A stretch of 64,000 nucleotides of DNA from Prodigiosinella confusarubida. GTDB taxonomy: Bacteria > Pseudomonadota > Gammaproteobacteria > Enterobacterales > Enterobacteriaceae. Positions 24,747-36,014 of this stretch are shown here, piece after piece; the stretch's first letter is position 1; each line of letters begins with the position of its first letter. The stretch spans positions 2,914,001 to 2,978,000 of the forward strand of contig NZ_CP025085.1 of the NCBI RefSeq assembly GCF_002847015.1, given 5' to 3'. The notes under the pieces were generated by a model, which saw only the letters and a program-made list of their open reading frames with translations, was not told the DNA's origin and did no database searches. Both the position numbers and the translations under genes were made by a program.

Positions 24747-25412
24747 TTAAGAATGGCCTTTAATTTTGTCAATCGGAGGATTACGCTTTCCCCATGCACC
24801 GTGAAAGTGACGCCAGTACGGTTCCTGCGCCGCGGCCAGCATCTCATAGTCTCCACGTGTATCACCCCAGGCTCGAAGATGGTATGAGGAAAGTGGACCG
24901 TACTCAGCTTCCAGACGCTTGACTTTCTGGGCACATCGGCAATTTTGACCGCTTATCCGCCCGGTAAGCACGCCATCTTTCATGTCTAAATTTGTACCTA
25001 TCAGCCGGATACCCAGACGCGCTGCGAATGGTTTCAACACTATCGCCGGAGACGCTGAGCAGATCGTCACGATAGCACCAGCGTTGATCTGTGTTGCCAC
25101 CGCTATCAGTCCGGATGGGCGCATTAAACGCATCCAGTACCGATCGCAAAACTCGGCAGCCTTCTGTTCAACCCACGTAGCCTCGACACCGCTTAGGAAC
25201 GTGTGGATCAAGGCATCTTTCAGTTCATCGCGAGTCAACTGACGGCCAATATATTTCATTGCGGGTAATATCAGTCTCATTAGACGCCAGGCAAATACAC
25301 GATTACCAAAGGCGAATCGCAGGAAAGGCACAAAGCTGTCACGCTTGGTCAACGTGCCATCAAAGTCAAAGACGGACAGTAATTTTCTCTCGCCTGATAT
25401 ATCGCTAACCAT
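24747..25412 (-). CDS. HAD-IB family phosphatase (PSP/PgpC-like)
   Basis: The 221-residue protein has the HAD motif I VFDFDGTLTKRDSFVPFLRFAFG, which includes the bulky motif typical of HAD-IB enzymes that act on phosphoserine or phosphatidylglycerophosphate. Motif II is TICSASPAIVLKPFAARLG and the C-terminal acidic motif is AWGDTRGDYEMLAAA. GTNLDMKDGVLTGRISGQNCRCAQKVKRL resembles the substrate-binding region of that subgroup. It is convergent with terF across the terminator and is not part of the ter operon. The substrate is not determinable; a membrane-lipid head group phosphatase similar to PgpC is one option. Confidence 0.82.
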   Translation of the reverse strand: MVSDISGERKLLSVFDFDGTLTKRDSFVPFLRFAFGNRVFAWRLMRLILPAMKYIGRQLTRDELKDALIHTFLSGVEATWVEQKAAEFCDRYWMRLMRPSGLIAVATQINAGAIVTICSASPAIVLKPFAARLGIRLIGTNLDMKDGVLTGRISGQNCRCAQKVKRLEAEYGPLSSYHLRAWGDTRGDYEMLAAAQEPYWRHFHGAWGKRNPPIDKIKGHS

Positions 25413-25932
25413 CGTTTAATGCACTCCATCTATGGTGATTGTTACCAACAAACTGCGGGAAGGATACCAACTGTTATAGTCGATAGCGGAATTGTACTCA
25501 CACTTCAGGCACTAGAAACAAAAATCCACGCAGTTGTATGGATTTTAATGGTTTCACCTGCCCGGCAAAGATATTCAGATATCGCTACAAGGCGATGACG
25601 TTGAACGGTGAAATAAATTCCATCTCATTGTTTTATAATATTTATTGAAATGGATAATCACTTCATACTCACTATTGTACTCAGATTGGTTCTTTTATTT
25701 TTGCTTTCTTTTTCCCTGGTACTTAAAGATGACAGAGAGGAACTGGGACACGTGTCCTGCCCGGCAGGACGCTCATTGATCCCGCAACCGTGTTGTTGGG
25801 AAAGTGATAGCTTTTCAATTATGGTGTACTGCGTTTCTTTGTTTCATAACATTTGATTTGTTTTTGGTTTACTTTTCTAAGCAAAACCTTAACATCTAGC
25901 CTCGTTTTCCTGACTCTGACGCATTCCTTTTA
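25413..25932. other. Intergenic region upstream of the DUF2946/PepSY pair
   Basis: This 520-bp AT-rich gap separates divergent genes. It contains a near-palindrome, AAAATCCA (25521-25528) and TGGATTTT (25539-25546), related to the element at 28097-28122. GAAATGGATAATCACTTCA (25648-25666) matches the 19-bp Fur box consensus at 12 positions, a weak hint of iron control of the downstream pair. A 68-codon hydrophobic frame at 25650-25856 lacks a ribosome-binding site and is not called. Confidence 0.4.
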
Positions 25933-26487
25933 ATGATGTATTCGCGCCGACTGATCGCTCGCCTGACCACATATGCTGCGATGTTCACCATATTGATGCT
26001 GTCTGGTGCGCCCATAATCTCAAGGCATTTGCAGTGTGCGGGATTACTGACGTCTGTACAACATGACAAAGGTGAACATGCTGGGCACTCATCTATGCGT
26101 GTGTCCGGTATGGCGAACGCATCTATGGAAGAGGAGGCAGGGCGTTCTTTAGTTCATCATGGTATTGACGGAGAAGACAGTGCCTGCGGTTACTGCGATT
26201 TGTTGATTCATGTTCCGCTGTTACTGTGGTTATTCGTCCCGGCTCTCCGGTTTATGCTGTCCTCCCGGCGAGAAGCGGTTAGCATCACAGCTCCTACTCT
26301 TTATTTGTGTCTGAATGCTGCTTTCTTCCATCGTCCCAGAGCACCACCGTACGTTTCAGTTCGTTGCAAATTATCATCCGCGCGGAAAAGAGTGGCTTCC
26401 GCTGTCGGATATTTTTCGATAACTGAAACGGTGAAATCATGTCAAATTCTTCGACAAACACACGGGCAGTTCGTGGTGCGTTTTTAA
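25933..26487 (+). CDS. DUF2946-family membrane protein, His/Met-rich
   Basis: The 184-residue protein has an N-terminal hydrophobic segment (AMFTILMLSGAPII), then a hydrophilic loop rich in His, Met and Cys (HDKGEHAGHSSM; ACGYCDLLIH). A second hydrophobic stretch (LLLWLFVPALRFML) and the RPRAPP motif typical of DUF2946 proteins follow. The family is found beside copper-related and PepSY genes, and the loop could bind copper. The C-terminal 40 residues after RPRAPP overlap the next gene by 49 bp and may not be conserved. It is probably an inner-membrane or periplasm-facing protein, co-transcribed with the PepSY gene. The function is not established. Confidence 0.7.
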   Translation: MMYSRRLIARLTTYAAMFTILMLSGAPIISRHLQCAGLLTSVQHDKGEHAGHSSMRVSGMANASMEEEAGRSLVHHGIDGEDSACGYCDLLIHVPLLLWLFVPALRFMLSSRREAVSITAPTLYLCLNAAFFHRPRAPPYVSVRCKLSSARKRVASAVGYFSITETVKSCQILRQTHGQFVVRF

Positions 26488-27932
26488 ATCTCATCCGGCG
26501 TCTGCACTTCTATATTGGACTATTTGTCGCGCCTTTTATTTTTGTTGCGGCACTGACCGGAACGCTATATGTGCTTACGCCACAGCTGGAAAATTACCTT
26601 TATAAAGATGCGTTGACTGCATTGCCCGTTGGTGAGGCAAAACCTCTGTCGGTACAAATCACCGCGGCTCGCCGCTATGCAGGTGAAATGCTGAAAGTTT
26701 ATGCGGTTCGGCCCGCGCCACAGGCGACGGAAACTACACGTGTGCAGTTTGTCAGCGGTGACTTGGGACCTTCAGAGTCGCGTTCCATATTTGTTGATCC
26801 TTATTCTCTGGACATAAAAGGTGATATGACCGTGTACGGGACTTCCGGTGTGTTGCCGTTGCGGTTGTGGCTGGATAGGCTACATCGCGGGCTATTGCTG
26901 GGCGATCCTGGGCGAAACTACAGTGAACTGGCGGCATCCTGGCTCTGGGTCGTGGCGCTGGGCGGTGTTGTACTCTGGCTGGGAACTCGCCCTCGCCGTA
27001 AAGCGAAGAAGGTAAAGGACCATTTTGCTGTTTCCCGATACTGGCATATTACGCTGGGGCTGACGCTACTCGCCGGATTACTGTTTTTTTCTGCAACGGG
27101 ATTAACCTGGTCGCAATGGGCGGGCGGAAATATCGATCATTTACGCACCTCGCTGAACTGGCTCACACCACAGGTCAATACTGACCTCGGAGTTGCAAAA
27201 CGGACTGCGCCAACCGATCCACATGCTGAGCATCATGCAAGTATGTCCCTGTCAGGAATGAACATGGCAAATACATCCCCTCATCAGATGGCGATAAATC
27301 AGCCTGACAGTGATTGGGATAAGGTGCTTGTCGCTGCGCGAGCTGCCGGAATCTCTGCGGGAAAAGTTGAATTGCGTCAGCCTAAAGGAGAAGGGAAGGC
27401 ATGGACTGTAACCGAGGTGGATCGTAGCTGGCCGACCCAGGTGGATGCGGTATCGGTAAATCCGCGGACGTTTGCAATTGTCGACCATGTATGGTTTGAC
27501 AACTTTCCGCTGGTTGCTAAATTGACCCGTTGGGGGATTGACGCGCATATGGGGATTCTGTTCGGACTGCCGAATCAGTTGATACTGGCGTTTTTTGGCG
27601 TTGCACTGTGCGGCATGATTGTCCTGGGTTATCGGATGTGGTGGTTGCGACGCCCATCTATTGCACGAGTTAGCCCGCTGGATACGCTTTCCGGCGCGTG
27701 GCTGATGTTGAATGGTTTGCAGAAAACGCTGGTGTTAGTTATCACGGTCCTGTTGGGATATGCGCTGCCGGTAATGGGAATCAGTCTCCTGTTCTTTATG
27801 CTGATTGATATCTGGCGCTGGCAACGTCTTAACCGTGATATTCCCCACCATAAAAAGCACGCAAAATTTACTGTTGAGGCTGATTATGTTCAGGCGAAAT
27901 TTGCCGGTAAGCCTGAGCAGGTACGCAGATAA
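26439..27932 (+). CDS. PepSY-TM family inner-membrane protein
   Basis: The 497-residue PepSY-associated TM protein has a first helix at about residues 22-48 (HFYIGLFVAPFIFVAALTGTLYVL), a periplasmic PepSY-like domain, and helices near 165-185, 205-225, 365-390 and 420-455. WLDRLHRGLLLGDPGRNYSELAASWLWVVALGG is the family signature. An inserted periplasmic loop reads HAEHHASMSLSGMNMANTSPHQM, unusually rich in His and Met, recalling copper-binding sequences. Members are often iron- or copper-regulated and some act in reduction or siderophore use. It overlaps the DUF2946 gene, so both are coupled. Confidence 0.85.
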   Translation: MSNSSTNTRAVRGAFLNLIRRLHFYIGLFVAPFIFVAALTGTLYVLTPQLENYLYKDALTALPVGEAKPLSVQITAARRYAGEMLKVYAVRPAPQATETTRVQFVSGDLGPSESRSIFVDPYSLDIKGDMTVYGTSGVLPLRLWLDRLHRGLLLGDPGRNYSELAASWLWVVALGGVVLWLGTRPRRKAKKVKDHFAVSRYWHITLGLTLLAGLLFFSATGLTWSQWAGGNIDHLRTSLNWLTPQVNTDLGVAKRTAPTDPHAEHHASMSLSGMNMANTSPHQMAINQPDSDWDKVLVAARAAGISAGKVELRQPKGEGKAWTVTEVDRSWPTQVDAVSVNPRTFAIVDHVWFDNFPLVAKLTRWGIDAHMGILFGLPNQLILAFFGVALCGMIVLGYRMWWLRRPSIARVSPLDTLSGAWLMLNGLQKTLVLVITVLLGYALPVMGISLLFFMLIDIWRWQRLNRDIPHHKKHAKFTVEADYVQAKFAGKPEQVRR

Positions 27933-28096
27933 AATTCAATCTCATCACGCCACACATTTCCGTGTGGCGTTGCACATTTCTTATCTTACACCGTCATTGC
28001 TCTCACCTAAAAATGAAGATGAAAACTGATTGTCTCTATCCATGTACTCATTTTTAGCTGCGCTTCTACGAAACCATTTGAGACGTTATGAAATGA

Positions 28097-28122
28097 AAAA
28101 TCCACGCAATTGCGTGGATTTT
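28097..28122. terminator. Perfect 26-bp palindrome, likely bidirectional terminator
   Basis: AAAATCCACGCAA (28097-28109) and TTGCGTGGATTTT (28110-28122) are exact reverse complements with A-rich and T-rich flanks. It lies between the convergent PepSY and ychF genes and can end both transcripts. Confidence 0.7.
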
Positions 28123-28180
28123 ATAGGTTTTTGTGATCTTTATGAGATGCATTGAGATCCCATGAGACAGCAGAAGCAAA

Positions 28181-29272
28181 TTAGACGTTGAACAGGAAGT
28201 TCATAACATCGCCATCTTTAACGACATATTCCTTGCCTTCAGCGCGCATTTTGCCGGCTTCTTTCGCGCCTTGTTCACCCTTATAAGTAATGAAATCCTC
28301 ATAAGAAATCGTCTGGGCGCGGATAAAGCCTTTTTCGAAATCAGTATGAATTTTACCGGCTGCCTGCGGAGCCGTCGCACCGACAGGAATGGTCCAGGCG
28401 CGAACTTCCTTTACACCAGCCGTGAAATAGGTCTGTAGGTCGAGGAGTTCGTAACCAGCACGGATAACGCGGTTGAGTCCCGGTTCTTCCAGGCCCAGTT
28501 CAGCCATAAATTCATCGCGTTCGTCATCATCGAGTTCAGCAATATCGGATTCCACTGCCGCACAGACAGGCACCACAACAGAACCCTCTTTTTCTGCGAT
28601 CTCACGAACTTGATCAAGATACGGGTTGTTTTCAAACCCATCTTCGTTGACGTTAGCGATGTACATGGTGGGTTTCAGCGTCAGGAAACTCAGATAGCGG
28701 ATAGCCGCTTTCTCTTCCGTACTCAGATCCAACGCCCGTAACATTTTTGCGTTTTCCAACTGTGGTAAGCATTTTTCCAGTGCTGACAGTTCGACTTTTG
28801 CGTCTTTATCGCCACCTTTGGCTTTTTTCTGTACGCGGTGAATCGCACGTTCACACGTATCCAGATCTGACAGCGCCAGCTCGGTGTTAATTGTGTCAAT
28901 GTCGTCAGCGGGATTCACTTTTCCTGAAACGTGAATGATATTGTCATTTTCGAAGCAGCGGACTACGTGACCAATGGCTTCAGTTTCACGGATATTCGTC
29001 AGGAACTGGTTTCCCAGGCCTTCACCTTTTGATGCGCCTTTTACCAACCCGGCGATATCAACGAATTCCATCGTTGTTGGAAGTATTCGTTGAGGCTTTA
29101 CGATCTCTGCCAGTTTCTCCAGACGCGGATCCGGCATTGGCACTACGCCGGTATTTGGCTCGATGGTACAAAACGGGAAGTTGGCCGCTTCGATACCGGC
29201 TTTGGTCAGCGCATTGAACAGTGTGGATTTACCGACGTTAGGCAGCCCAACAATACCGCATTTGAATCCCAT
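28181..29272 (-). CDS. ychF: YchF, ribosome-associated Obg-like ATPase/GTPase
   Basis: The 363-residue protein has the usual length for YchF/OLA1. G1 motif [14 protein letters not shown] lies at residues 8-21; [34 protein letters not shown] and the NVNE base-recognition region follow, and the C-terminal TGS domain holds [17 protein letters not shown]. YchF prefers ATP, binds ribosomes and negatively affects oxidative-stress resistance. It is next to pth, an arrangement conserved across enterobacteria, with 128 bp between. All key motifs are intact. Confidence 0.97.
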   Translation of the reverse strand: MGFKCGIVGLPNVGKSTLFNALTKAGIEAANFPFCTIEPNTGVVPMPDPRLEKLAEIVKPQRILPTTMEFVDIAGLVKGASKGEGLGNQFLTNIRETEAIGHVVRCFENDNIIHVSGKVNPADDIDTINTELALSDLDTCERAIHRVQKKAKGGDKDAKVELSALEKCLPQLENAKMLRALDLSTEEKAAIRYLSFLTLKPTMYIANVNEDGFENNPYLDQVREIAEKEGSVVVPVCAAVESDIAELDDDERDEFMAELGLEEPGLNRVIRAGYELLDLQTYFTAGVKEVRAWTIPVGATAPQAAGKIHTDFEKGFIRAQTISYEDFITYKGEQGAKEAGKMRAEGKEYVVKDGDVMNFLFNV

Positions 29273-29400
29273 GTTTATATCACCTTAAATAACTTATTAA
29301 TCAGGCCATTAGATTCATTGGCCTGTCAAAATGAAAATATTCCGGCCAATTATACACATAATGATGCTTTAACTCGATCTGCCGTCATCATGCCGTATGA

Positions 29401-29991
29401 CTATGATGACGCTTTAAAGGCGTGCAGACGGTTCATCGCTTTGGTCATGTTTTCTTTCAACAGAATATCCGTGCAGTAGATAGCTTCGTCAATCGCCTGA
29501 TCAATCAGCGACTGTTCACTGACAGGCGGCTTACCCAGAACAAAACCAACCACTTTATTTTTATCACCCGGATGGCCAATACCGATCCGTAAACGGTGGA
29601 AATTGGGATTGTTTCCCAGCTTATTGATAATGTCTTTCAAACCGTTATGACCACCATGGCCGCCACCTAGTTTCAGTTTGGCAATCCCTGGCAATAAATC
29701 CAGTTCGTCATGGGCGACCAGAATTTCATCTGGTTGAATGCGATAAAACGTTGCCATCGCTGTAACCGCTTTACCACTCAAGTTCATGAAAGTGGTAGGT
29801 ACCAATAAGCGGATGTCGTGCCCGGCAAGTGTCAGACGTGAGGTGTAACCGAAGAACTTGCTTTCTTCTTTGAGTGGCTGCCGGTGGGATTCTGCCAGAC
29901 GGTCAACGTACCAGGCGCCAGCGTTATGACGGGTCGCAGCATATTCAGCGCCCGGATTTGCCAGCCCCACAATGAGTTTGATGCTGCTCAC
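29401..29991 (-). CDS. pth: Peptidyl-tRNA hydrolase
   Basis: The 196-residue Pth frees tRNA from peptidyl-tRNA that drops off the ribosome. The catalytic residues are visible: Asn and His in [15 protein letters not shown]-type start [19 protein letters not shown] (His20 region), [12 protein letters not shown] with Asn, DELDLLPG with Asp, and [12 protein letters not shown]. Length equals E. coli Pth plus two. It is upstream of ychF in the same orientation, as in E. coli. The start is the only plausible ATG before the conserved [13 protein letters not shown]. Confidence 0.97.
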   Translation of the reverse strand: MSSIKLIVGLANPGAEYAATRHNAGAWYVDRLAESHRQPLKEESKFFGYTSRLTLAGHDIRLLVPTTFMNLSGKAVTAMATFYRIQPDEILVAHDELDLLPGIAKLKLGGGHGGHNGLKDIINKLGNNPNFHRLRIGIGHPGDKNKVVGFVLGKPPVSEQSLIDQAIDEAIYCTDILLKENMTKAMNRLHAFKASS

Positions 29992-30353
29992 AATACAGTT
30001 CCAGATTACGCGTTACATGCCGTAACGCAGAGTAAAGTCACTAAAACGGGTGCGTTAGTTTACACGGACAACCTGGCAATCACCAAGTATCGGCGATGTT
30101 TGCAAGAGAAAGAAGCGAAGCGCAGGGATAAGCGAGTAACTGAGCATAACCTGCGTGCCTGCAACTTGATAGATGGCGGGTATCGCTTGGTTATTATTGA
30201 CCTGTGTTTATTGTTTAACATGTGTACGGAATTTGTTTTTTATCTGTGACCTTTCACTCAATGTCAATAGGGATAATGTCTATAATTATAAAGAATAGTA
30301 ATGGAATGCAGCGACATCCTCATTATTTCCACAGATATTTCTGGAGGTGAAAT
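29992..30353. other. pth-ychH divergent intergenic region with a possible degenerate ERIC element
   Basis: The 362-bp gap holds the promoters of two divergent genes. At about 30130-30182 the sequence AAGCGAGTAACTGAGC, then TGCAACTTGATAGATGGCGG and GTAT, resembles the second half of an ERIC repeat, as seen better preserved at 53571-53695. An open frame across it overlaps pth and shows no coding signs. Confidence 0.35.
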
Positions 30354-30620
30354 ATGAAACATAAACATTCTGTAGCTGTAGGTAACATATTTATGGGGTT
30401 GGGTATGCTACTGATGATCCTGGGGATCGCTTATTCTATCATTGGTCAGTTGCCTAAGTTGGATTTGCCCGGCGCATCAAATTACGTTGAACTGATAGCT
30501 ATTTTCGTCGGAGCCATTTTATGGTTGGTGGGGGCGCGTGTCAGTGGCAGAGAGCATGTAGCTGACCGCTATTGGTGGGTAAAGCATTTTGATAAACGTT
30601 GCCGCCGGCAAAATCATTAA
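30354..30620 (+). CDS. ychH: YchH, small stress-induced inner-membrane protein
   Basis: The 88-residue protein has two hydrophobic segments (IFMGLGMLLMILGIAYSII and NYVELIAIFVGAILWLVGARV) and a basic C-terminus (RYWWVKHFDKRCRRQNH). Sequence, size and position opposite pth match enterobacterial YchH, a DUF2583 protein linked to stress resistance and controlled by CRP in E. coli. GGAGGTGAAAT precedes the ATG. Its molecular role is unknown. Confidence 0.9.
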   Translation: MKHKHSVAVGNIFMGLGMLLMILGIAYSIIGQLPKLDLPGASNYVELIAIFVGAILWLVGARVSGREHVADRYWWVKHFDKRCRRQNH

Positions 30621-30781
30621 TCATGGTAATAAAATCATGTTGGATGTGAGGTAATAAAAACCCACAAGACTATAACGGTTCTTTATTATCTCTTTATTTT
30701 TAGTATTTTGGGTTGTTGCTTTTTTCTATTTACAGCCATACAGGCCATTACATCGTTTAATAACCTATTGAAAATAATTAT

Positions 30782-30824
30782 AAAAACAAAAACGCCACCG
30801 GTAAATTGGTAGCGTTTTTTTCTG
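30782..30824 (-). terminator. Terminator of the prs transcript
   Basis: On the minus strand AAAACGC and GCGTTTT (30789-30795 and 30112-offset 30812-30818 arms) with an inner ACC/GGT pairing form a stem followed by a T-rich tail TTTTTGTTTTTA. It lies 19 bp after the prs stop and between convergent ychH and prs. Confidence 0.7.
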
Positions 30825-30842
30825 CTTATCGTGTTGTGTGAC

Positions 30843-31922
<1,080 letters not shown>

Positions 31923-32798
31923 TTAGCGACCCTCGAGTTGCCCGGAAAGCGTGCGTTGCAAAGGTGAAATGTTAACACCTTGTGCGACAAAGCCATTCAG
32001 CCATCCCGGGGCCCGGTCAAGCACCTGACGAGCAGCAGACTCAGTGTCGAATTCAGCAAACACACAAGCACCAGTGCCAGTCAGGCGCGCCGGGGCGTAT
32101 TCTAACAGCCATGAAAGTAGCTGTTCAACCTCACGAAAACGTTTTCTTGCAATAGGTTCACAATCATTGACGAAAGTCTGCTTTAACCGTGCCTCCAGCG
32201 GACAAACGGGAGAGTCACGTTTTAGGTCAGGATCGTTGAAAATGAGTGGTGTAGGAATATTAATGCCCGGGTGAGCGACCAAATACCATTTTTCCGGCGG
32301 TGACGCGGGGGTGAGTTTTTCTCCCACACCTTCAGCAAAAGCGGCATAACCGTGAACAAAGACTGGCACATCTGCTCCCAGCGTCAAGCCAATCTCTGCC
32401 AGCGTGGTGCGATTTAATCCACATTGCCATAGATGATTTAGTGCCACCAGGATAGTGGCGGCATTGGATGAACCGCCACCCAGTCCGCCACCCATAGGCA
32501 GCCGTTTTTCAATGGCGATATCGGCTCCCGCCACGGGCAGTCCATGTCGTTGACCGTAACGCTGTAACAGGGTTGCCGCACGGATTATCAGATTTTGCTC
32601 GTCTGGTACCCCGATAATTGGGGTGAGGAGCTTAATAATGCCATCCTGACGTGGCGTAATGGTGACAGTGTCACCATAATTCAGAAATTGAAACAACGTT
32701 TGTAGATTATGATAGCCATCGGCACGCCGTCCGGTGATGTACAGAAATAAATTTAGCTTGGCGGGGGAAGGCCATTGATTATCCAGTGAATATGTCAC
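31923..32798 (-). CDS. ispE: 4-diphosphocytidyl-2-C-methylerythritol kinase
   Basis: The 291-residue GHMP kinase phosphorylates CDP-methylerythritol in the non-mevalonate isoprenoid pathway. It opens with [32 protein letters not shown], where the Lys/Asp region binds substrate. The GHMP ATP-binding loop is [22 protein letters not shown], and the C-terminal [11 protein letters not shown] is motif 3. Its start directly abuts the lolB stop, so the two are translated together. Length is near E. coli IspE (283). Confidence 0.97.
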   Translation of the reverse strand: MTYSLDNQWPSPAKLNLFLYITGRRADGYHNLQTLFQFLNYGDTVTITPRQDGIIKLLTPIIGVPDEQNLIIRAATLLQRYGQRHGLPVAGADIAIEKRLPMGGGLGGGSSNAATILVALNHLWQCGLNRTTLAEIGLTLGADVPVFVHGYAAFAEGVGEKLTPASPPEKWYLVAHPGINIPTPLIFNDPDLKRDSPVCPLEARLKQTFVNDCEPIARKRFREVEQLLSWLLEYAPARLTGTGACVFAEFDTESAARQVLDRAPGWLNGFVAQGVNISPLQRTLSGQLEGR

Positions 32799-33422
32799 TT
32801 ACTGAACCGTCCAGTTATCCATCTTGAGTTTGATGCGTTGTTCACCCTGTGTCAGTTCCAGACTTTGTGGCAACGGTGGAATGCTGTCTTGCATATACCC
32901 CAGGTAAGTGACATTCCAGCGTTGATTCCCCTGATGATACGTGAGGTTACGCAGCAGGTAATGATCATCCAGTGAATAATCCTGGGCATCTCCCGGGATA
33001 CCGAGCATCCATTGACGTAGACTGTCGAGCGGAATCGCCATGCCAGTCAGTTGCTGTACCATATATTCCGCATCTTTCCCGACATAGCGCTTACCTTGAC
33101 TGTCGATAATCTGCACATTTTCAGGTTGAGCTCTCAGTTCCAGTTCGGTGCTACCCAACGGGCTGGTCAGTAGCAGGCGATAGCGTTGAGGTGAGAATTG
33201 CTGCAGGAAGAATCGGGCATAAAGTTTCTTCCTATTAGAGATATAGGCAAAGGATCCGCGTGTTTGATATTGGGTCAAATGCTGTACCTTGCTTAGGTGA
33301 TCCTGCCACTGAGGTGAGGTCGGGCTTTTACCCGGAACGTTGGGTTGAGTAAGGCTACAGGCTGTCAGTAATAGACAGGCCAATGGCAGTAACCGCAGGC
33401 AACGGACGGGTTTTATTGACAT
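32799..33422 (-). CDS. lolB: Outer-membrane lipoprotein receptor LolB
   Basis: The 207-residue protein has a lipoprotein signal [22 protein letters not shown], with the lipobox LTAC giving Cys22 as lipidation site. Mature LolB takes lipoproteins from LolA and inserts them in the outer membrane. The body shows the LolB beta-barrel-like pattern ([46 protein letters not shown]). It is divergent from hemA over 210 bp, the standard enterobacterial arrangement, and first gene of lolB-ispE. Confidence 0.96.
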   Translation of the reverse strand: MSIKPVRCLRLLPLACLLLTACSLTQPNVPGKSPTSPQWQDHLSKVQHLTQYQTRGSFAYISNRKKLYARFFLQQFSPQRYRLLLTSPLGSTELELRAQPENVQIIDSQGKRYVGKDAEYMVQQLTGMAIPLDSLRQWMLGIPGDAQDYSLDDHYLLRNLTYHQGNQRWNVTYLGYMQDSIPPLPQSLELTQGEQRIKLKMDNWTVQ

Positions 33423-33632
33423 ATGACTATTGTCCTATAAAGCATGATGGATTCATAACAATGCGTCACGCTAACGGGCTTGGTCCTCAGCGTCAATCAT
33501 TGTTATTTTACCCGTCAGATATAATTTCGAATAACGAGAGGCATATAGTGTCGCTTTTCTTGCTTGTCTGCATCAAGTAGAATGCCTAACAGATGAAACC
33601 CATACTAACATCGGTATTACTCAGAACTATCC

Positions 33633-34889
33633 ATGACCCTGCTTGCGCTTGGTATTAATCATAAAACTGCACCTGTTTCTCTGCGAGAACGTGTAGCCTT
33701 CTCGCCAGATACTCTGGGGCAGGCATTGCATAGCCTGTTACAGCAACCGCTGGTGCAGGGGGGCGTGTTGCTGTCTACGTGCAACCGTACCGAGTTATAT
33801 CTCAGTGTTGAGGATCGGGAAAACCAGCGTGAACAGTTAGTCAACTGGTTATGTGAATACCACAGGCTAGACCGGGATGACGTGCAAAAAAGTGTCTACT
33901 GGCATGAAAACAATGCTGCAGTCAGTCATCTGATGCGCGTCGCCAGCGGATTGGACTCCCTGGTGTTGGGTGAGCCACAAATTCTGGGCCAGGTGAAAAA
34001 GGCGTTTGCAGAATCACAGCGTGAACACTCTCTTTCTGGTGAACTTGAACGGTTATTTCAAAAATCTTTTACCGTAGCAAAACGAGTACGTACCGAAACG
34101 GATATCGGTAGCAGTGCTGTGTCTGTCGCATTTGCTGCCTGTACGCTGGCCCGTCAGATTTTCGAATCACTGGCTGAGGTCAATGTTCTGCTGGTGGGGG
34201 CGGGCGAAACTATTGAGCTGGTTGCCCGTCATCTGCGAGAGCATCGGGTAAAACGCATGGTTATTGCCAATCGTACTCGTGAGCGGGCCCAGGCATTGGC
34301 TAATGAAGTGGGGGCGGAAGTTATTACACTGGCGGAATTGGGTGAACAGTTGGCGTATGCCGATATCGTAATCACTTCCACGGCCAGTACGCTGCCAATC
34401 ATTGGCAAAGGCATGATGGAAAGAACACTAAAGGCGCGACGTAACCAACCCATGTTGATGGTGGATATTGCTGTTCCGCGAGATATTGAGCCGGAAGTAG
34501 GGAAACTGCCCAATATCTATCTTTACAGTGTGGACGACCTGCAAGCGATTATTCAGCATAACCTGGCGCAGCGTAAGGCTGCCGCCGTTCAGGCTGAGTC
34601 TATTGTTCAACAGGAAAGTTCAGAGTTTATGGCCTGGCTGCGGGCGCAGTCGGCTGTTGAAACCATTCGTGATTATCGAGCTCAGGCAGATAGCCTACGT
34701 GCAGAAATGACAATGAAAGCCATGGTGGCAATCCAACAAGGCGGCGATGTTGAATCCATTGTGCAGGAATTGACATACCGCCTGACAAATCGCCTGATTC
34801 ATGCTCCTACCAAATCTCTCCAGCAGGCTGCCCGCGATGGTGATCTGGATCGTTTGCAGATTTTGCGTGACAGCCTCGGACTGGATTAG
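33633..34889 (+). CDS. hemA: Glutamyl-tRNA reductase
   Basis: The 418-residue protein equals E. coli HemA in length and performs the first step of haem synthesis from Glu-tRNA. The catalytic Cys lies in [14 protein letters not shown] (Cys50 region), followed by [17 protein letters not shown]. The NADPH domain has [18 protein letters not shown], and the C-terminal dimerisation helices end [19 protein letters not shown]. It starts the hemA-prfA-prmC operon. The N-terminus [23 protein letters not shown] includes the basic residues known to mediate regulated proteolysis. Confidence 0.97.
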   Translation: MTLLALGINHKTAPVSLRERVAFSPDTLGQALHSLLQQPLVQGGVLLSTCNRTELYLSVEDRENQREQLVNWLCEYHRLDRDDVQKSVYWHENNAAVSHLMRVASGLDSLVLGEPQILGQVKKAFAESQREHSLSGELERLFQKSFTVAKRVRTETDIGSSAVSVAFAACTLARQIFESLAEVNVLLVGAGETIELVARHLREHRVKRMVIANRTRERAQALANEVGAEVITLAELGEQLAYADIVITSTASTLPIIGKGMMERTLKARRNQPMLMVDIAVPRDIEPEVGKLPNIYLYSVDDLQAIIQHNLAQRKAAAVQAESIVQQESSEFMAWLRAQSAVETIRDYRAQADSLRAEMTMKAMVAIQQGGDVESIVQELTYRLTNRLIHAPTKSLQQAARDGDLDRLQILRDSLGLD

Positions 34890-34931
34890 CATTCTTTTCT
34901 CTTTATATTCAAACAGGATTTAACATCACGC

Positions 34932-36014
34932 ATGAAGCCTTCTATTGTTGCCAAACTGGAAGCGTTACAAGAGCGCCATGAAGAACTCCAGGCGTTGCTT
35001 GGTGAACCTACTGTTACTGCCGATATGGATCGTTTCCGGACGTTATCCCGTGAGTATGCGCAGCTTACGGATATTACTCGTTGTTTTCAGCGTTGGCAGC
35101 AAGCGCAGGACGATGTCGCCACAGCGGAAATGATGCTGGACGATCCGGAAATGCGAGAAATGGCACAGGAAGAACTTAGAGACGCAAAAGTTTCAGGTGA
35201 AGTAATGGAACAAGAGTTGCAAGTTCTGCTCCTGCCCAAGGATCCTGATGATGAACGTGGCTGTTTTCTGGAAATTCGAGCCGGTACTGGTGGTGACGAA
35301 GCCGCGCTTTTTGCTGGTGATTTATTCCGCATGTACAGCCGCTACGCTGAGTCATGCCGTTGGAAAGTGGAAATCATGAGCGCCAGTGACGGCGAGCATG
35401 GCGGCTATAAAGAAGTGATTGCCAAGGTTATTGGCGAGGGAGCATACGGACAACTGAAGTTTGAGTCTGGTGGACATCGCGTGCAACGGGTTCCTGCCAC
35501 AGAATCTCAGGGCCGTATTCATACGTCGGCCTGCACCGTGGCGGTCATGCCGGAAGTTCCAGAGGCCGAGTTGCCGGAAATCAGCCCGTCGGATTTACGC
35601 ATCGATACTTTCCGTTCTTCAGGGGCGGGTGGGCAGCACGTCAACACGACAGATTCCGCTATCCGTATTACGCATATTCCGACCGGTATCGTGGTGGAAT
35701 GTCAGGATGAACGTTCACAACATAAAAATAAAGCCAAGGCGTTGTCAGTGTTGGGTGCCCGTATTCGTGCGGCTGAAATGCAGAAACGCCATCAGGAAGA
35801 GGCTTCCACGCGACGAAATCTGCTGGGGAGCGGCGATCGTTCAGATCGAATCCGGACATATAACTTCCCACAGGGAAGGGTGACCGATCATCGCATCAAC
35901 CTGACGTTATATCGTTTAGATGAAGCGATGGAAGGCAAGCTGGAAATGCTGATTCAGCCGATTGTGCAGGAGTATCAGGCTGACCAGTTGGCTGCGCTTT
36001 CAGAGCAAGAGTAA
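34932..36014 (+). CDS. prfA: Peptide chain release factor 1
   Basis: The 360-residue RF1 reads UAG and UAA stop codons. GGQ lies in [22 protein letters not shown], where the Gln is methylated by the product of the next gene. The stop-codon recognition region shows the PAT tripeptide in [18 protein letters not shown]. The N-terminal helical domain begins [23 protein letters not shown]. It lies 42 bp after hemA; its stop overlaps the prmC start by one base. Confidence 0.97.
   Translation: MKPSIVAKLEALQERHEELQALLGEPTVTADMDRFRTLSREYAQLTDITRCFQRWQQAQDDVATAEMMLDDPEMREMAQEELRDAKVSGEVMEQELQVLLLPKDPDDERGCFLEIRAGTGGDEAALFAGDLFRMYSRYAESCRWKVEIMSASDGEHGGYKEVIAKVIGEGAYGQLKFESGGHRVQRVPATESQGRIHTSACTVAVMPEVPEAELPEISPSDLRIDTFRSSGAGGQHVNTTDSAIRITHIPTGIVVECQDERSQHKNKAKALSVLGARIRAAEMQKRHQEEASTRRNLLGSGDRSDRIRTYNFPQGRVTDHRINLTLYRLDEAMEGKLEMLIQPIVQEYQADQLAALSEQE

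Noticed and set aside
25650-25856. 68-codon hydrophobic frame upstream of the DUF2946 gene
   Set aside because: No ribosome-binding site, AT-rich intergenic composition, no recognisable family.
29884-30249. 121-codon frame across the pth start and the pth-ychH gap
   Set aside because: Antisense to pth at its start and runs through an ERIC-like stretch; shadow frame.
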